A stretch of 64,000 nucleotides of DNA, taken from NCBI RefSeq assembly GCF_014133895.1, contig NC_050731.1:1-64000 (forward strand), written 5' to 3'. Within the stretch, counting starts at the first letter, position 1, and each line of letters opens with the position of its first letter. Below the pieces are notes generated by a model that was given only the letters and a program-made list of their open reading frames with translations, was not told where the DNA came from and ran no database searches. Positions 48,111 through 58,256 of the stretch are shown piece after piece. The position numbers and the translations under genes were made by a program. The DNA is from Torulaspora globosa (lineage: Eukaryota > Ascomycota > Saccharomycetes > Saccharomycetales > Saccharomycetaceae).

Positions 48111-50228
48111 ATGCCAAGAACCAGTATAAAAGAAGAGATGAAGCGCTGTAAGAAGGCTCTTGTGGAATCTTTGGCGATTGGTAGTCGGATGCCAGTCGAA
48201 GAATTGACCCCCAGGCAGCTCAAACAGCTGGAAAAGCAAGAAAGGCGCAAGAAATATGCAGATCTGGCCATCCAAGGCACAAATAACTCGTCTATTGCAT
48301 CAAAGAGGTCCGTAGAGCTCCTGTACTTACCAAAGCTAAGTGAAGCCGCGGGCAGTGGCAAGCCACCGCGGGAGTATTTCAAATACTTCGTTAGGAAGTC
48401 TCCCAAGCGCTCACCATGCATCAATCGCGGCTACTGGCTGAGATTGCACGCCATAAGGTCCCGACTGGACTCAATTGTTGAAGGTACACATGATGATATT
48501 GTGGTGGTGAACCTCGGATGCGGTTTTGATCCGCTGCCGTTCCAGATCCTGGACCAGCATAACCCAGCAAGCGAGAAGTACAAGGGAAGAGTGCGATTTG
48601 TGGATGTTGACTATAGCGACCTGATAAGCGAGAAGGTGCGTATTATACAAGAAACAGCAGAACTTGCAGAAATTTTGGGCCCCAGGTCACTCGAGCAGGA
48701 GCGCGTCGCCTATGGAACGGATTGTTATATCGCGGTCAGTTGCAACCTCAATTATCCTAAATCTTTCCGAGATATGCTGGATGCTTTTAGGTTGAATAAT
48801 CCGAAAACCATCAAGGTATTCATAGCAGAAGTATCTTTGGCCTACATGTCGCCTGGCCATGCCGATGACATTATTGCGACCTGCGGTGGGATGCCGAACT
48901 CTCATTTCCTACTGCTAGAGCAACTAACTCCAGCGGGTCCAAGTGAGCCATTCGCAAAGCAAATGTTGAAACATTTTAAGAAGAACAACTCGCCGCTGCT
49001 AAGCGTGCAGAAGTATTTTACAACCGAGGCGCAGAAGAATAGATTCATCAGATTAGGTTTTCCTCGAGTAAACGCTGGGAATATGTTCAAGCTGTGGCAG
49101 TGCGTCAATCCTGCGGAAAGGCTGAAAGTTCAGTCTGTGGAGGCTTTCGATGAATTGGAGGAATTCCATCTCTTTTGCCACCACTATCTCATCTGTCATG
49201 CCACAAACGAGAACAGCTTTGTCTTCGAAGACTTGTACAGGTTTGGTCCATCGGCTCCTGCGGCAGAAATAGATGTCAAGCAGGATGCCCAGTTTGAAGT
49301 GCTGAATCATTCAATCTCCAGGAAGTTCGGTGCTTCAGCTGCCTTGGTACCGTACGAAAGGGACTTTGTCTTGTATTTCGGTGGTAGCAGCCCCGGTAGA
49401 CTCAATCAACTGCTAGGAATCGACGTTAAAACTGGAGCCGTTGTCAATCTAGAGTGTACCAATAGTCCGCGCGCAAGAATGTGCCACACATTGACGAGCC
49501 TTGGTGATTCTAAAAGACTGCTGCTGGTTGGTGGCCGACAGAGTCCACATGATGGCTACGAAGATTCGTGGTTTCTGGATACTTCGTCCCGCATTTGGTC
49601 CGAGGGTCCCAAGTTGCCGGAAGCGAGATACAGGCATTGCGCGGCTCTCGTCGACGACCAGGTCATAATATGCGGTGGAGTCACCACAGGAGCACCGTTC
49701 CTGAGATATGACGCAAACGCCAACGCTTTTCAACCCTGTACAGCTGAGGGGCTCGATGTCGACTGCCCACTCAGTTCGGCAGCGATGGACTACAGTTCGG
49801 ACGCCCAGCTTGGGATCATCGTTGGCGGTTCCACAGACGAAGTAAACGTCTCGGATGCTCTGCACGTATTTGCCTACCGGAACAACAAGATACTGATTCA
49901 AAAGACGATCAGGCATCCGCTGCTTCAAAGGTACGGGGCAAAAGTGAACTTTATCAACGATCATGAAATCCTTGTTGTCGGTGGCACAAGCCCAGAAATG
50001 CTCTTCGGCGAGGACACCAGCGTTATCATTGTCGACCTCCATACCGAGAAAATTACTGGTGTCAGGCTTCACCGGGAAGTATGGCAAGATCAGCCACTAT
50101 TTCTTGTCGGCTGCGAACTGATTGCGGCTAGTGCTGCCGAGTACATAGTCATCGGAGGAGGAGCTACTTGTTACGGTTTTGGCTCCGTCTACAACAACGG
50201 CTTCAAGATAAGGCTCAGCATGGGCTAA
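48111..50228 (+). CDS. PPM2: tRNA wybutosine carboxymethyltransferase Ppm2 (TYW4)
   Basis: Ppm2 catalyses the last steps of wybutosine synthesis in tRNA-Phe (methylation and methoxycarbonylation of the side chain) using S-adenosylmethionine. The 705-residue frame (695 in S. cerevisiae) has a leucine-carboxymethyltransferase-type domain (about 80-370; VVVNLGCGFDPLPFQ binds SAM) and a C-terminal kelch-like repeat domain with a glycine-rich end, IGGGATCYGFGSV. The block QERRKKYADLAIQGTNNSS starts near residue 43, against about 16 in S. cerevisiae. A start at Met27 (ATG at 48189) would fit the family better and leaves space for a leader after the PAC box. I keep the longest frame but consider 48189 at least as likely. 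Confidence 0.9.
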   Translation: MPRTSIKEEMKRCKKALVESLAIGSRMPVEELTPRQLKQLEKQERRKKYADLAIQGTNNSSIASKRSVELLYLPKLSEAAGSGKPPREYFKYFVRKSPKRSPCINRGYWLRLHAIRSRLDSIVEGTHDDIVVVNLGCGFDPLPFQILDQHNPASEKYKGRVRFVDVDYSDLISEKVRIIQETAELAEILGPRSLEQERVAYGTDCYIAVSCNLNYPKSFRDMLDAFRLNNPKTIKVFIAEVSLAYMSPGHADDIIATCGGMPNSHFLLLEQLTPAGPSEPFAKQMLKHFKKNNSPLLSVQKYFTTEAQKNRFIRLGFPRVNAGNMFKLWQCVNPAERLKVQSVEAFDELEEFHLFCHHYLICHATNENSFVFEDLYRFGPSAPAAEIDVKQDAQFEVLNHSISRKFGASAALVPYERDFVLYFGGSSPGRLNQLLGIDVKTGAVVNLECTNSPRARMCHTLTSLGDSKRLLLVGGRQSPHDGYEDSWFLDTSSRIWSEGPKLPEARYRHCAALVDDQVIICGGVTTGAPFLRYDANANAFQPCTAEGLDVDCPLSSAAMDYSSDAQLGIIVGGSTDEVNVSDALHVFAYRNNKILIQKTIRHPLLQRYGAKVNFINDHEILVVGGTSPEMLFGEDTSVIIVDLHTEKITGVRLHREVWQDQPLFLVGCELIAASAAEYIVIGGGATCYGFGSVYNNGFKIRLSMG

Positions 50229-50237
50229 TTTCGAACA

Positions 50238-50253
50238 TAGCTAGCGCTAGCTA
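50238..50253. repeat. 16-bp palindrome after PPM2
   Basis: TAGCTAGCGCTAGCTA is perfectly self-complementary and begins 10 bp after the PPM2 stop. It could form a small hairpin in the 3' UTR. No function is implied. Confidence 0.7.
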
Positions 50254-50318
50254 GCTATCTTTTGTATCTTTTTTATCAAATATTCATATATTTTGAAGAG
50301 CTTTGAATTTTCGGCTTA

Positions 50319-50330
50319 CTCGCGCGCGAG
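50319..50330. promoter_or_regulatory. CGCGCGCG palindrome in the LEM3 promoter
   Basis: CTCGCGCGCGAG is a perfect palindrome about 130 bp upstream of the LEM3 ATG. CGCGCG is the core bound by Rsc3/Rsc30 of the RSC chromatin remodeller, which keeps yeast promoters nucleosome-free. The match is short but CpG-rich runs are rare in this window outside coding DNA. Confidence 0.5.
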
Positions 50331-50457
50331 ATTGCTTGAAATGAACGTGTTGGATGAACAATTTACAGGCATTCAACATAGAGCCATAAGATTTGGCAGC
50401 ATTAGACACCAAGACTCCCGGAAGTGAGGGTGGGTTTCGATTCAACGGCCTACAAGA

Positions 50458-51696
50458 ATGGTGAATTTTAACTTGAGTGGAGTAGGGGTTTTCAAAAAGA
50501 AGGATCATGTACAGAAGGATGCTGACATACCAGAGGAAGATGATGTTGATGCTTCAGAATTTGAGGAAGATGAGGTTTCACCTAAGCTAGTAAAGAATAG
50601 AAGGCCCTTGGATACACCCTTTGCACAGCAACGATTGGCATCTTGGAATCCGGTGCCTACCCCCAGGTCTGTCATACCACTGTACCTGTTTGTAGCGGCG
50701 ATCTTCGTTATCGTGGCTGGGTGCCTTTTATCAGTGGCTTCTAAGGTCAGTGAACTCACTATATACTATCAAGACTGCACTACCGGCGCTCCGAGCGGCG
50801 GTGAGTGGGCGGATATGCCAGCAGATCACTATTCGATGATTTTCGTTAAGAACAAAACATTTAGCGTGGCACCCCAATGGAGATACGTGGCAGATCCCGA
50901 GGATGATGACCAGGAGAGCGGAACTTGTCAGATTCGGTTCACCACGCCGCAGGATATCCCCAAGGACGTCTACGTGAACTATCTGATCGAGAATTTTGCA
51001 GCAAACCATAGAAGATACGTCCTGTCGTTCAGTGAAGACCAGATCAGAGGCAAGAGCGCCTCTCGTGCTGATATCCAGGATAACACTGGTATCAATTGCA
51101 AGGTTCTGGGTCATAATGATGAGGGCAAACTGTATTATCCTTGTGGTCTGATAGCCAACTCAATGTTTAACGACACTTTTCCCTTTCAGCTCACGAACGT
51201 CAGCGATCCTTCAAACAATTACTCTTTGAGCAACTCCAATATTAACTGGCATACCGATAGGACGCGGTTCAAGAAAACAAAGTATAAGCCCGAGGATATT
51301 GTCCCACCACCTTTCTGGGAACGCCAATTTCCAAATGGATACAACGAGACGAACATTCCCAATATCCACGAATGGGAGGAGTTCCAAAACTGGATGAGGC
51401 CAGCAGCACTTCACAAGTTTGCCAAGTTGATACGTCGAAACTCCAACGAAAGCCTCCCAGCCGGCGAATACCAGATTGACATTGGGCTTCATTGGCCCGT
51501 GCTAATGTACAACGGTAAGAAAGCCGTATATATTACGCACGGTTCAAGCATAGGAAGCAGGAATTACTTTCTCGGCATCGCATACCTGATTGGCGGATGT
51601 ATTCTCGCCGCATTTGCTCTCATGCTGCTGGGCTTTTGGTTATTATCTGGAAGGAAAATTGCAGACCCTTCTTACCTTTCATGGAACCGGAGTTAA
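50458..51696 (+). CDS. LEM3: Phospholipid flippase subunit Lem3 (Cdc50 family)
   Basis: Lem3 is the non-catalytic subunit of the P4-ATPases Dnf1 and Dnf2, which flip phosphatidylcholine and phosphatidylethanolamine across the plasma membrane. The 412-residue protein (414 in S. cerevisiae) has a cytosolic N tail, a membrane segment at about 72-94, a large glycosylated exoplasmic domain and a second segment at about 372-395. Conserved blocks are YQDCTTGAP, NHRRYVLSF, CGLIANSMFNDTF and the C-terminal RNYFLGIAYLIGGCILA. Position between PPM2 and ARG8 favours LEM3 (YNL323W) over its paralogue CDC50. Confidence 0.94.
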   Translation: MVNFNLSGVGVFKKKDHVQKDADIPEEDDVDASEFEEDEVSPKLVKNRRPLDTPFAQQRLASWNPVPTPRSVIPLYLFVAAIFVIVAGCLLSVASKVSELTIYYQDCTTGAPSGGEWADMPADHYSMIFVKNKTFSVAPQWRYVADPEDDDQESGTCQIRFTTPQDIPKDVYVNYLIENFAANHRRYVLSFSEDQIRGKSASRADIQDNTGINCKVLGHNDEGKLYYPCGLIANSMFNDTFPFQLTNVSDPSNNYSLSNSNINWHTDRTRFKKTKYKPEDIVPPPFWERQFPNGYNETNIPNIHEWEEFQNWMRPAALHKFAKLIRRNSNESLPAGEYQIDIGLHWPVLMYNGKKAVYITHGSSIGSRNYFLGIAYLIGGCILAAFALMLLGFWLLSGRKIADPSYLSWNRS

Positions 51697-52250
51697 AGAT
51701 CTTTCGATGTTATGTACTTTTAGGGTATTGGCAAAGACAGTAAGCCAAGTTGTATAGTTAGGAAGGATTTCCGAAGAGCCGGCCCGCTTAAAAGAGCCTA
51801 AGGGGCCTGGTTGCGGCACAGCACTAAGGCTGCAAGCACCTCTTCACGGATTTGCATTAGCTTCTAAAGGAGAGCTCCTAAAGATTCCTGGAACTATATT
51901 CTTTATACTGTCGAGCGACAAGCTGCAGCCCAAATATCTGATGGCAGACAAAGAGTGCCTGTCCTTGTGACGCTGCTGTACGGATTTGCGAGACAGTCAT
52001 TCCTCCCTCGTCTTGACTGATTCATTAATAAACAGAAGTTATTCGAGGGCCGCCAGGGCTTACATGAATCACAGGCTATTTGAAGCAGTCATAGCTGAAC
52101 TCTGACTCATTTTCAATGCGAACGGCGCTACCATGTTCAAGTGAAAAATAGATAAGGACGAAAAATAAGATATAAACCTGAGCTCGACTAATTGATGCAA
52201 ACGGATAATTGACATAGTTGGTGGTTCTTGAAGACTAGCTAATAATCGCA
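51697..52250. promoter_or_regulatory. Spacer with ARG8 promoter
   Basis: The 554 bp between the tandem LEM3 and ARG8 hold the LEM3 3' flank and the ARG8 promoter, with a TGACTCA Gcn4 site at 52103 and a nearby TGACTGATTCA at about 52015-52025. A tRNA gene was considered for the GC-rich segment near 51780-51830 and not found. Confidence 0.5.
52103..52109 (+). promoter_or_regulatory. Gcn4-type site TGACTCA before ARG8
   Basis: An exact TGACTCA 142 bp upstream of the ARG8 ATG. ARG8 is an established target of general amino-acid control in S. cerevisiae, so the site is very likely functional. Confidence 0.75.
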
Positions 52251-53522
52251 ATGCTGAAAAGATATCTCTCTTCAACCTCCGCCAAGAGCTTGGCGAGTGC
52301 TTTAGACGAGAAAGTGTACCAAGTCACCACTTATGCGAGACCAGACGATCTTTGTATTACCAGAGGCCAAAATGCCAAACTCTATGATGATATCAATGGG
52401 AGAGAGTACATTGACTTTACTGCTGGTATAGCAGTCACTGCTTTGGGTCACTCAAATCCTGAGGTGGCAGATATAATGCACAAGCAGGCTTTGAAGTTGG
52501 TGCATTCTTCGAATCTGTATTACAATAAAGAATGCTTAGACTTGAGCTCGAAGCTAGTTGAGAAGACAAAGAAGTTTGGAGGACAATTCGACGCTTCAAA
52601 GGTTTTTCTATGTAATTCTGGTACTGAGGCCAATGAGGCGGCCCTGAAATTTGCTAAGAAACACGGTATCACTATTAATCCCAAGAAGCAAGGTATCATC
52701 GCTTTCCAAAATTCATTCCATGGACGTACTATGGGGGCTTTGTCCGTTACTTCTAATCCCAAGTACAGAACACCATTCGGAGACCTGATTCCTCATGTGA
52801 CATTTTTGAACTTGAACGATGAGTTGACTAAATTCAATGATTACATCAGTTCGAACAGAGATAAGTTAGCTGGGTTGATTGTGGAACCAGTGCAGGGTGA
52901 AGGTGGTATTTTTCCAGTTCCAGCCGATAAGCTGATCGGTTTGAAAAAAATCTGCAGCGAAAACGAAGTCGCTGTCATTTATGATGAGATTCAGTGTGGT
53001 CTTGGTCGTACCGGCAAGCTGTGGGCTCATGCCGCCTTGCCCAAGGAAGCCCATCCAGATATTTTCACCTCCGCAAAGGCTCTTGGTAACGGATTCCCCA
53101 TTGCAGCCACGATTGTGAACGACAAGATCAACAATGCCTTACAAGTCGGTGATCATGGAACCACTTACGGTGGTAACCCTCTAGGTAGTGCGGTTAGCAA
53201 ATACGTGGTGGATGTGATTGCAGACGAGAAGTTCTTGAGCCAAGTCGAGGCCAAAGGTGAGATTTTCAAGACCAGATTGCGTGAACTACAAAAGAGATTT
53301 CCTGAGCAAATCAAGGACGTCAGAGGCAGAGGTTTAATCATCGGGGCTGAATTTGCGGAACCACCGACCGAAGTCATTAAAAGGGCCAGGGAACTAGGCC
53401 TACTGGTAATCACTGCTGGAAAAAGCACCGCCAGATTCGTGCCCGCTTTGACTATTGAAGACTCAGTAATTGAAGAAGGTCTGGAAATCTTTGCAAAGGC
53501 TGTAGAAGCAGTGTACAAATGA
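52251..53522 (+). CDS. ARG8: Acetylornithine aminotransferase, mitochondrial
   Basis: Arg8 converts N-acetylglutamate-5-semialdehyde to N-acetylornithine with glutamate in the mitochondrial matrix, the fourth step of arginine synthesis. The 423-residue protein (same as S. cerevisiae) begins with a basic Ser-rich presequence ([18 protein letters not shown]). It is a class-III PLP aminotransferase: [18 protein letters not shown] (119-136), [16 protein letters not shown], Asp245 in [15 protein letters not shown], Lys276 in [12 protein letters not shown], and [10 protein letters not shown]. It converges with KRE1. Confidence 0.97.
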   Translation: MLKRYLSSTSAKSLASALDEKVYQVTTYARPDDLCITRGQNAKLYDDINGREYIDFTAGIAVTALGHSNPEVADIMHKQALKLVHSSNLYYNKECLDLSSKLVEKTKKFGGQFDASKVFLCNSGTEANEAALKFAKKHGITINPKKQGIIAFQNSFHGRTMGALSVTSNPKYRTPFGDLIPHVTFLNLNDELTKFNDYISSNRDKLAGLIVEPVQGEGGIFPVPADKLIGLKKICSENEVAVIYDEIQCGLGRTGKLWAHAALPKEAHPDIFTSAKALGNGFPIAATIVNDKINNALQVGDHGTTYGGNPLGSAVSKYVVDVIADEKFLSQVEAKGEIFKTRLRELQKRFPEQIKDVRGRGLIIGAEFAEPPTEVIKRARELGLLVITAGKSTARFVPALTIEDSVIEEGLEIFAKAVEAVYK

Positions 53523-53620
53523 TCTCCGTAGTTGGACTGTATGATTATTATCATGTAACCGATAGATTGGATTGAATACTGTATACAAACTGACTTTTAT
53601 CTGCTAAACTCCGGTGGTCC

Positions 53621-54643
53621 CTACAAGAACCACATAACGAACGCCAAAAATGAAATGAGAAATGATGAACAAATAGAGGCCGCACCGTTTTTAATGGTGC
53701 TCTCCAGGTCGGTTTTAACGCGACCAATGGTTCCTGAGATAGTCCCAAGACCAATGGAGCCCGATGATGGTGAAGCCACGGTGGTGTACTGCGAAGTGAA
53801 TCTTTGTGCAAACGTCGTCGTAGTAGTGATTGTGCGACCCTGTATAACCACCGTGACCCACATTCCGGAGGTTCTAGCCCTTGTCGTAGTGTATGTTCTT
53901 GTAGTTCCCTCAGTGATCGTAACGTAAGTGTCCATCGGCAGTGTAGTCACTGGAGTAAGTGGTGGCTGAGTAAAATCCGTAGAAGGGTCTGGCCTACCAT
54001 TTGGATCTTCAACAGCCGCCTGGGTGGCAGAGCTCGTAGCGGAGACCGACGACGAGCTACTAGCTCCTGCGGCTGACAAAAGGGTTGTCCCTGTAATGGT
54101 GGCACCGGCGGCGTCCGTAGTGGTGTAAACGCTGGTTATCAAACCTGTTGCTGCGGTGCTAGGCGTGATTACGGTAGTGGCAGTTGGGTTGAAAATAGTA
54201 GTCGAAACCACCGTAGCGCCGGCAGCGTTCGTAGTAGTGATGACACTTGTAACAAGCCCTGTGGCTGCCGTAGTAGCTGCTGGAGTAACGACCGTCGGAG
54301 ACGTCACCGTGGCGCCCGCAGCATTTGTCGTAGTCACAAAGCTGGTCACCAAACCGGTTCCCGTCGCTGTAGCTGCCGTAGTTGGCGCTATGTCCGTCGT
54401 CCCAGTGGCAGTCGGCGTCCTCGTCTGAGTTAAAGTAACCAAGACGCCCGCGATATTGGTAGTAGTGATGACTGTGGTAATTGGTGTTCCTGCAGCTGCA
54501 TTAGCCAACGTTGCAGGGTCAAAGATGGAAGTCTCTGTCAGTGGCAACCCATTGGCGTCCGTGGTCACCAGAAGCGAGGTTGTCAATACAGCTCCAGTCA
54601 GCCTTAAGAACAACAGCCAAGCGATAGATAACTGAGCTAGCAT
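53621..54643 (-). CDS. KRE1: Cell-wall beta-1,6-glucan assembly protein Kre1
   Basis: Kre1 is a GPI-anchored surface protein needed for beta-1,6-glucan assembly. The 340-residue protein (313 in S. cerevisiae) has a signal peptide (MLAQLSIAWLLFLRLTGA), a repetitive Thr-rich middle with three or four imperfect units of about 36 residues built on GLVTSVITTTNAAGATV, and the conserved C-terminal domain with RPDPSTDFTQPPLTPVTTLP, TYVTITEGTTRTYTTT and TVASPSSGSIGLGTISGTIG. The hydrophobic end SFLAFVMWFL is the GPI signal. The ATG at 54643 is used; a longer frame upstream starts at GTG and would bury the signal peptide. The repeats account for its extra length. Confidence 0.93.
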   Translation of the reverse strand: MLAQLSIAWLLFLRLTGAVLTTSLLVTTDANGLPLTETSIFDPATLANAAAGTPITTVITTTNIAGVLVTLTQTRTPTATGTTDIAPTTAATATGTGLVTSFVTTTNAAGATVTSPTVVTPAATTAATGLVTSVITTTNAAGATVVSTTIFNPTATTVITPSTAATGLITSVYTTTDAAGATITGTTLLSAAGASSSSSVSATSSATQAAVEDPNGRPDPSTDFTQPPLTPVTTLPMDTYVTITEGTTRTYTTTRARTSGMWVTVVIQGRTITTTTTFAQRFTSQYTTVASPSSGSIGLGTISGTIGRVKTDLESTIKNGAASICSSFLISFLAFVMWFL

Positions 54644-55337
54644 CCCGCAATCGCTATCACTCGGTTTAAACTTTATAATATGCGAAAACCAACAGTTGAT
54701 CAAGTGTTTCACCTGCTTGTTTAGTGTTTAGATGTGTAAATTTTCACCTCGCTTTTATGTTCCAGCCCCTGCGCTGCGGGCCGAACGCCTCGAAGGTGTT
54801 TCAGATCTGAAGAGAGGTGAGTTATGACCGGGTAACGGAAATTGCTGTATATAAGCGATTTTGTGGCAGCAGCTCAACTTAGCCGCCATCACCACTTTTC
54901 AAGAAGAACCAAGCAGACGGGCAGAAGAGGAGCGGGAGGACTTTTCGGATGATTCAGGGGTGTTGGTGTATGCCATCATGAGTGTTAGGTAAGGCAGGAT
55001 GCTGAGCTGTGGCGGGTGGTGGTGTTTTCGGATTAGCCGCCTCCGAGGCAGTGTCGGAGAGAGCGCTTGAGACCTTGGAACGGCCAAGAGGTACAATGCA
55101 GTCTCTGTGGAGATCTAAGAGGTCGGTTGAGCGTTGCATAGCGACCGCACATGGTCGCTGGCGGCGGTGGTCAAACCTCGTGACTTATATTTAGCAGCGC
55201 TTCGTTGGCGATGAGACGCGTCCTTGAAACCAGACAGATATGCTGCTGATGTGAGAGATAAAAGGGCTGCAGCGTAAAGGGAAAAGCAGCCGCATCCGTA
55301 AGAGCCTGTGCTAGTGGTTCCAGTTAGTTGCAGTGCA
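54644..55337. promoter_or_regulatory. Divergent KRE1-VNX1 promoter
   Basis: The 694-bp gap carries both promoters. A TATATAAGCG box near 54848 could serve VNX1 or an antisense leader. A GC-rich part (54960-55150) contains short overlapping frames on both strands, none with a family match. The frame of VNX1 is open for ten codons before its ATG but begins at GTG. Confidence 0.4.
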
Positions 55338-58151
55338 ATGCCAAAGGACCATAACCCTTTACATTCATTACACTCCAACGGGACAATAGGCAGCAGTAAC
55401 GCTCCGGACCACGTGTATCGTGTTTTCAGTGTCGATGACGATCCTGACGAGATTGAGCACGACGTAAGGTATCTGGAGGGGCTCCACGATGGTCTGAAGT
55501 ACGCTTTGCATAACAGCAAATCCAAGGGCCACCTACTTCCGTCGGCTACCTCAGATGGAAATGGCCAACATTCCAAGTCTAAGCTGAAAACGAAGACAAA
55601 GTTTAGGACAAGTCCCAAAAAGAAGTCGGTTTCCAAGTCAAGGAAGGATGCCGATGGTGGTGGGCCCTCCAAAATCTCTATTCCCCCTTTAGGTGCACCA
55701 CAGAATGCCAGCAATATTGATGTAGAGCCAGATGCTAACAAGTTTGTCATTCACGATCATCCTTCCGGTATTGGGCATGATTTGATATTTGAAGACCGAA
55801 ACATAGACGAGGAGAATGGGCCAGGCGATGATGAACGGTCTACGACTTCTATGGAATCCTACACTTTGCGAGAGAGGCAAGACGCGATCAATGAAACACA
55901 TCCTTTCGGTATCAGGATATGGAAACCAGCATTGTACAAAAAACAAAGGTCTGTTCAAAAAGTGGCCGCTGAGGATATCCATGAAACTCGATTGAAGAAG
56001 ATCACTTGGGAGGTTCATCTAAGCAACATTCTTTGGGCTGTATCCTGCGGAACTTTCCTCTTCCTATTAATGGATATTGCGGGTGTATTGGTTTATGTGC
56101 TTGGCTTATTTACTCGGTCTTCGAAAGAGTATGCGCTCCTGTGCTTCAGGCTCGGCCGCTATCTCCTGTGGCCTTTTGGTAAAGTGGTTTATCTAACACA
56201 CGATGAGCACTATATACAGGAGGACATGGATGAGGGCATAAGCACACAACAGTTCTATAACTGGGTTACTTCATATAGTAATCGGTTATTTTTTCATCAA
56301 TCCCAGGCAGAAACAAATGATGCATTGAAGCAACATGGCAACAAACTGCAGCATCCATCATACGGCTCCGTGAGGCAACATTTGGCCGCTGCTCACGAAG
56401 AGTCACCTTCCATACACGGTATCCTATCTGAACATCCAAGTGGTACTGCTGAGACAGTCGAGGGTTATTCTTCTGGGACAGGCATCCAAAGGAGATACTT
56501 TGGTAGGGGCAAGTGGTCCTGGGGCAGACTGATTTTTTATGTGCTTTTCCACCTTCTAATACAGCCAATAGTTTTCGTAATCTCGCTGGTTACGTGGTTA
56601 GCAGTTTTTACAATACCGATGAGTAATATCCTGTGGAATTTAATGTATCATTGCAGGAGACATCCTTTGGCGTTGGGTTTCAAGTACATCAAGAATACTA
56701 GTGCTCAGGACGATTCCATAATCAAGGCTCAAGTTGGTAAGAATGTATTGCTCTGCACTTTTCGCTGCGCTGGTTGGCATTATTATAAGTTTACTGTTGA
56801 TGGGACCAATGTTATAGTGGTCAACCTAATGTCATTAGTCCTTTTTACCATTTTTGATTTTTACGTTTTCAAGAAACAATGGCATTTCAGTAATTGGCTA
56901 ACTCATGAGATAACGATTTTCACTTTATGTCTCGCTTCAATTATTCCACTAGCATTTTACATCGGCCAAGCTGTTGCATCAATTTCGGCTCAAACATCCA
57001 TGGGCGTTGGTGCTGTGATTAATGCTTTTTTCTCCACGGTTGTAGAAATTTTCTTATACTGTGTCGCTTTGAAACAAAGCAAAGGCCGTCTGGTTGAAGG
57101 ATCTATGATTGGTTCGATCCTAGGTGCAGTCTTGTTGTTACCAGGTCTGTCGATGTGTGGTGGGGCTCTAAATAGGAAGACGCAACGATACAATCCAGCC
57201 AGCGCCGGTGTGTCCTCCACTATGCTAATCTTTTCTATGATTGTTATGTTTGTGCCGACCATATTTTATGAGATATATGGCAGCTACACTGTGCGTTGCG
57301 AAGACGACAAAGATTTAGCGTTGACTTTTGCAAACATTTCCAAGGTCTTTACTTCAGAAAGATGTTATTTTACTCATCCGCCTCTAAAATACACCAAGAT
57401 GTACGTCAATGTCATTCAGCCGTTGTCAATATCCTGTGCGATTGTTCTCTTCTTGGCATATATCATCGGTTTGTGGTTCACCCTAAGAACGCACGCAGTA
57501 ATGATTTGGCAATTACCGATCACGGAACAGGCTAAAGAGATGAGCGCAAGTCGCACGCTTGAAAGCAACCCGCGTGATGACCAAGACGTTAATGATGATG
57601 GTGCCTCCAGTGGTCATGAAGCCCCCAACTGGTCGAGGAACCGGTCGACATGTATTCTTTTGGTGGCAACTCTGCTCTATGCAGTCATTGCTGAAATACT
57701 GGTGTCGTGTGTAGACGCAGTTTTGGAAGGTCTTCCCTCACTGAATCCCAAGTTCCTCGGTTTCACTATATTTGCACTAGTGCCGAATACCACAGAATTT
57801 TTGAATGCTATTTCTTTCGCCATGCATGGCAACGTCGCTTTATCAATGGAGATCGGTAGCGCATATGCTTTACAAGTTTGTCTGCTACAGGTACCTGCTT
57901 TGGTTCTCTACTCGGTTCTATACACTTGGAAGATGGATATATCCGAGATATCTATCAGAGATATGATGTTTCCGCTGGTGTTCCCAAAATGGGATCTCAT
58001 TGCATCGATGGCAAGCGTGTTTCTCTTCACCTATTTATACGCGGAAGGGAAGTCGAATTATTTCAAAGGCTCGATGTTGATCCTACTCTATGTTATCACG
58101 GTGTTGGGCTTCTACTGTCAAGGCATTATAGAAGCTTGGGGTCCCACCTGA
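55338..58151 (+). CDS. VNX1: Vacuolar Na+/H+ and K+/H+ exchanger Vnx1
   Basis: Vnx1 is a vacuolar-membrane monovalent-cation/proton exchanger of the CAX type. The 937-residue protein (908 in S. cerevisiae) has a long hydrophilic N-terminal region (about 1-220) with a basic stretch, then about 13 membrane segments. The two CAX repeats carry GVGAVINAFFSTVVEIFLY and FALVPNTTEFLNAISFAMHGNVALSMEIGS, each with the acidic residue at the ion path. CDS start is the ATG at 55338 (MPKDHNP). Between the CAX repeats is a hydrophilic loop rich in Asp and Ser. It converges with CDC33. Confidence 0.95.
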   Translation: MPKDHNPLHSLHSNGTIGSSNAPDHVYRVFSVDDDPDEIEHDVRYLEGLHDGLKYALHNSKSKGHLLPSATSDGNGQHSKSKLKTKTKFRTSPKKKSVSKSRKDADGGGPSKISIPPLGAPQNASNIDVEPDANKFVIHDHPSGIGHDLIFEDRNIDEENGPGDDERSTTSMESYTLRERQDAINETHPFGIRIWKPALYKKQRSVQKVAAEDIHETRLKKITWEVHLSNILWAVSCGTFLFLLMDIAGVLVYVLGLFTRSSKEYALLCFRLGRYLLWPFGKVVYLTHDEHYIQEDMDEGISTQQFYNWVTSYSNRLFFHQSQAETNDALKQHGNKLQHPSYGSVRQHLAAAHEESPSIHGILSEHPSGTAETVEGYSSGTGIQRRYFGRGKWSWGRLIFYVLFHLLIQPIVFVISLVTWLAVFTIPMSNILWNLMYHCRRHPLALGFKYIKNTSAQDDSIIKAQVGKNVLLCTFRCAGWHYYKFTVDGTNVIVVNLMSLVLFTIFDFYVFKKQWHFSNWLTHEITIFTLCLASIIPLAFYIGQAVASISAQTSMGVGAVINAFFSTVVEIFLYCVALKQSKGRLVEGSMIGSILGAVLLLPGLSMCGGALNRKTQRYNPASAGVSSTMLIFSMIVMFVPTIFYEIYGSYTVRCEDDKDLALTFANISKVFTSERCYFTHPPLKYTKMYVNVIQPLSISCAIVLFLAYIIGLWFTLRTHAVMIWQLPITEQAKEMSASRTLESNPRDDQDVNDDGASSGHEAPNWSRNRSTCILLVATLLYAVIAEILVSCVDAVLEGLPSLNPKFLGFTIFALVPNTTEFLNAISFAMHGNVALSMEIGSAYALQVCLLQVPALVLYSVLYTWKMDISEISIRDMMFPLVFPKWDLIASMASVFLFTYLYAEGKSNYFKGSMLILLYVITVLGFYCQGIIEAWGPT

Positions 58152-58256
58152 GAGCGCATCGAACAGATTCCCATTCCCAGGACTCGGAGTAAGCAGGAAG
58201 CGACGAGGTGGCGTCGAGTCGATGTGTACGATTATTTAGAAACATTATTTACTATC

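Noticed and set aside
49449..50087. 212-codon minus-strand frame inside PPM2
   Set aside because: Antisense to the kelch-like part of PPM2, which matches its family throughout.
55115..55750. 211-codon minus-strand frame over the VNX1 start
   Set aside because: Overlaps the VNX1 coding start and promoter, with no recognisable domain.
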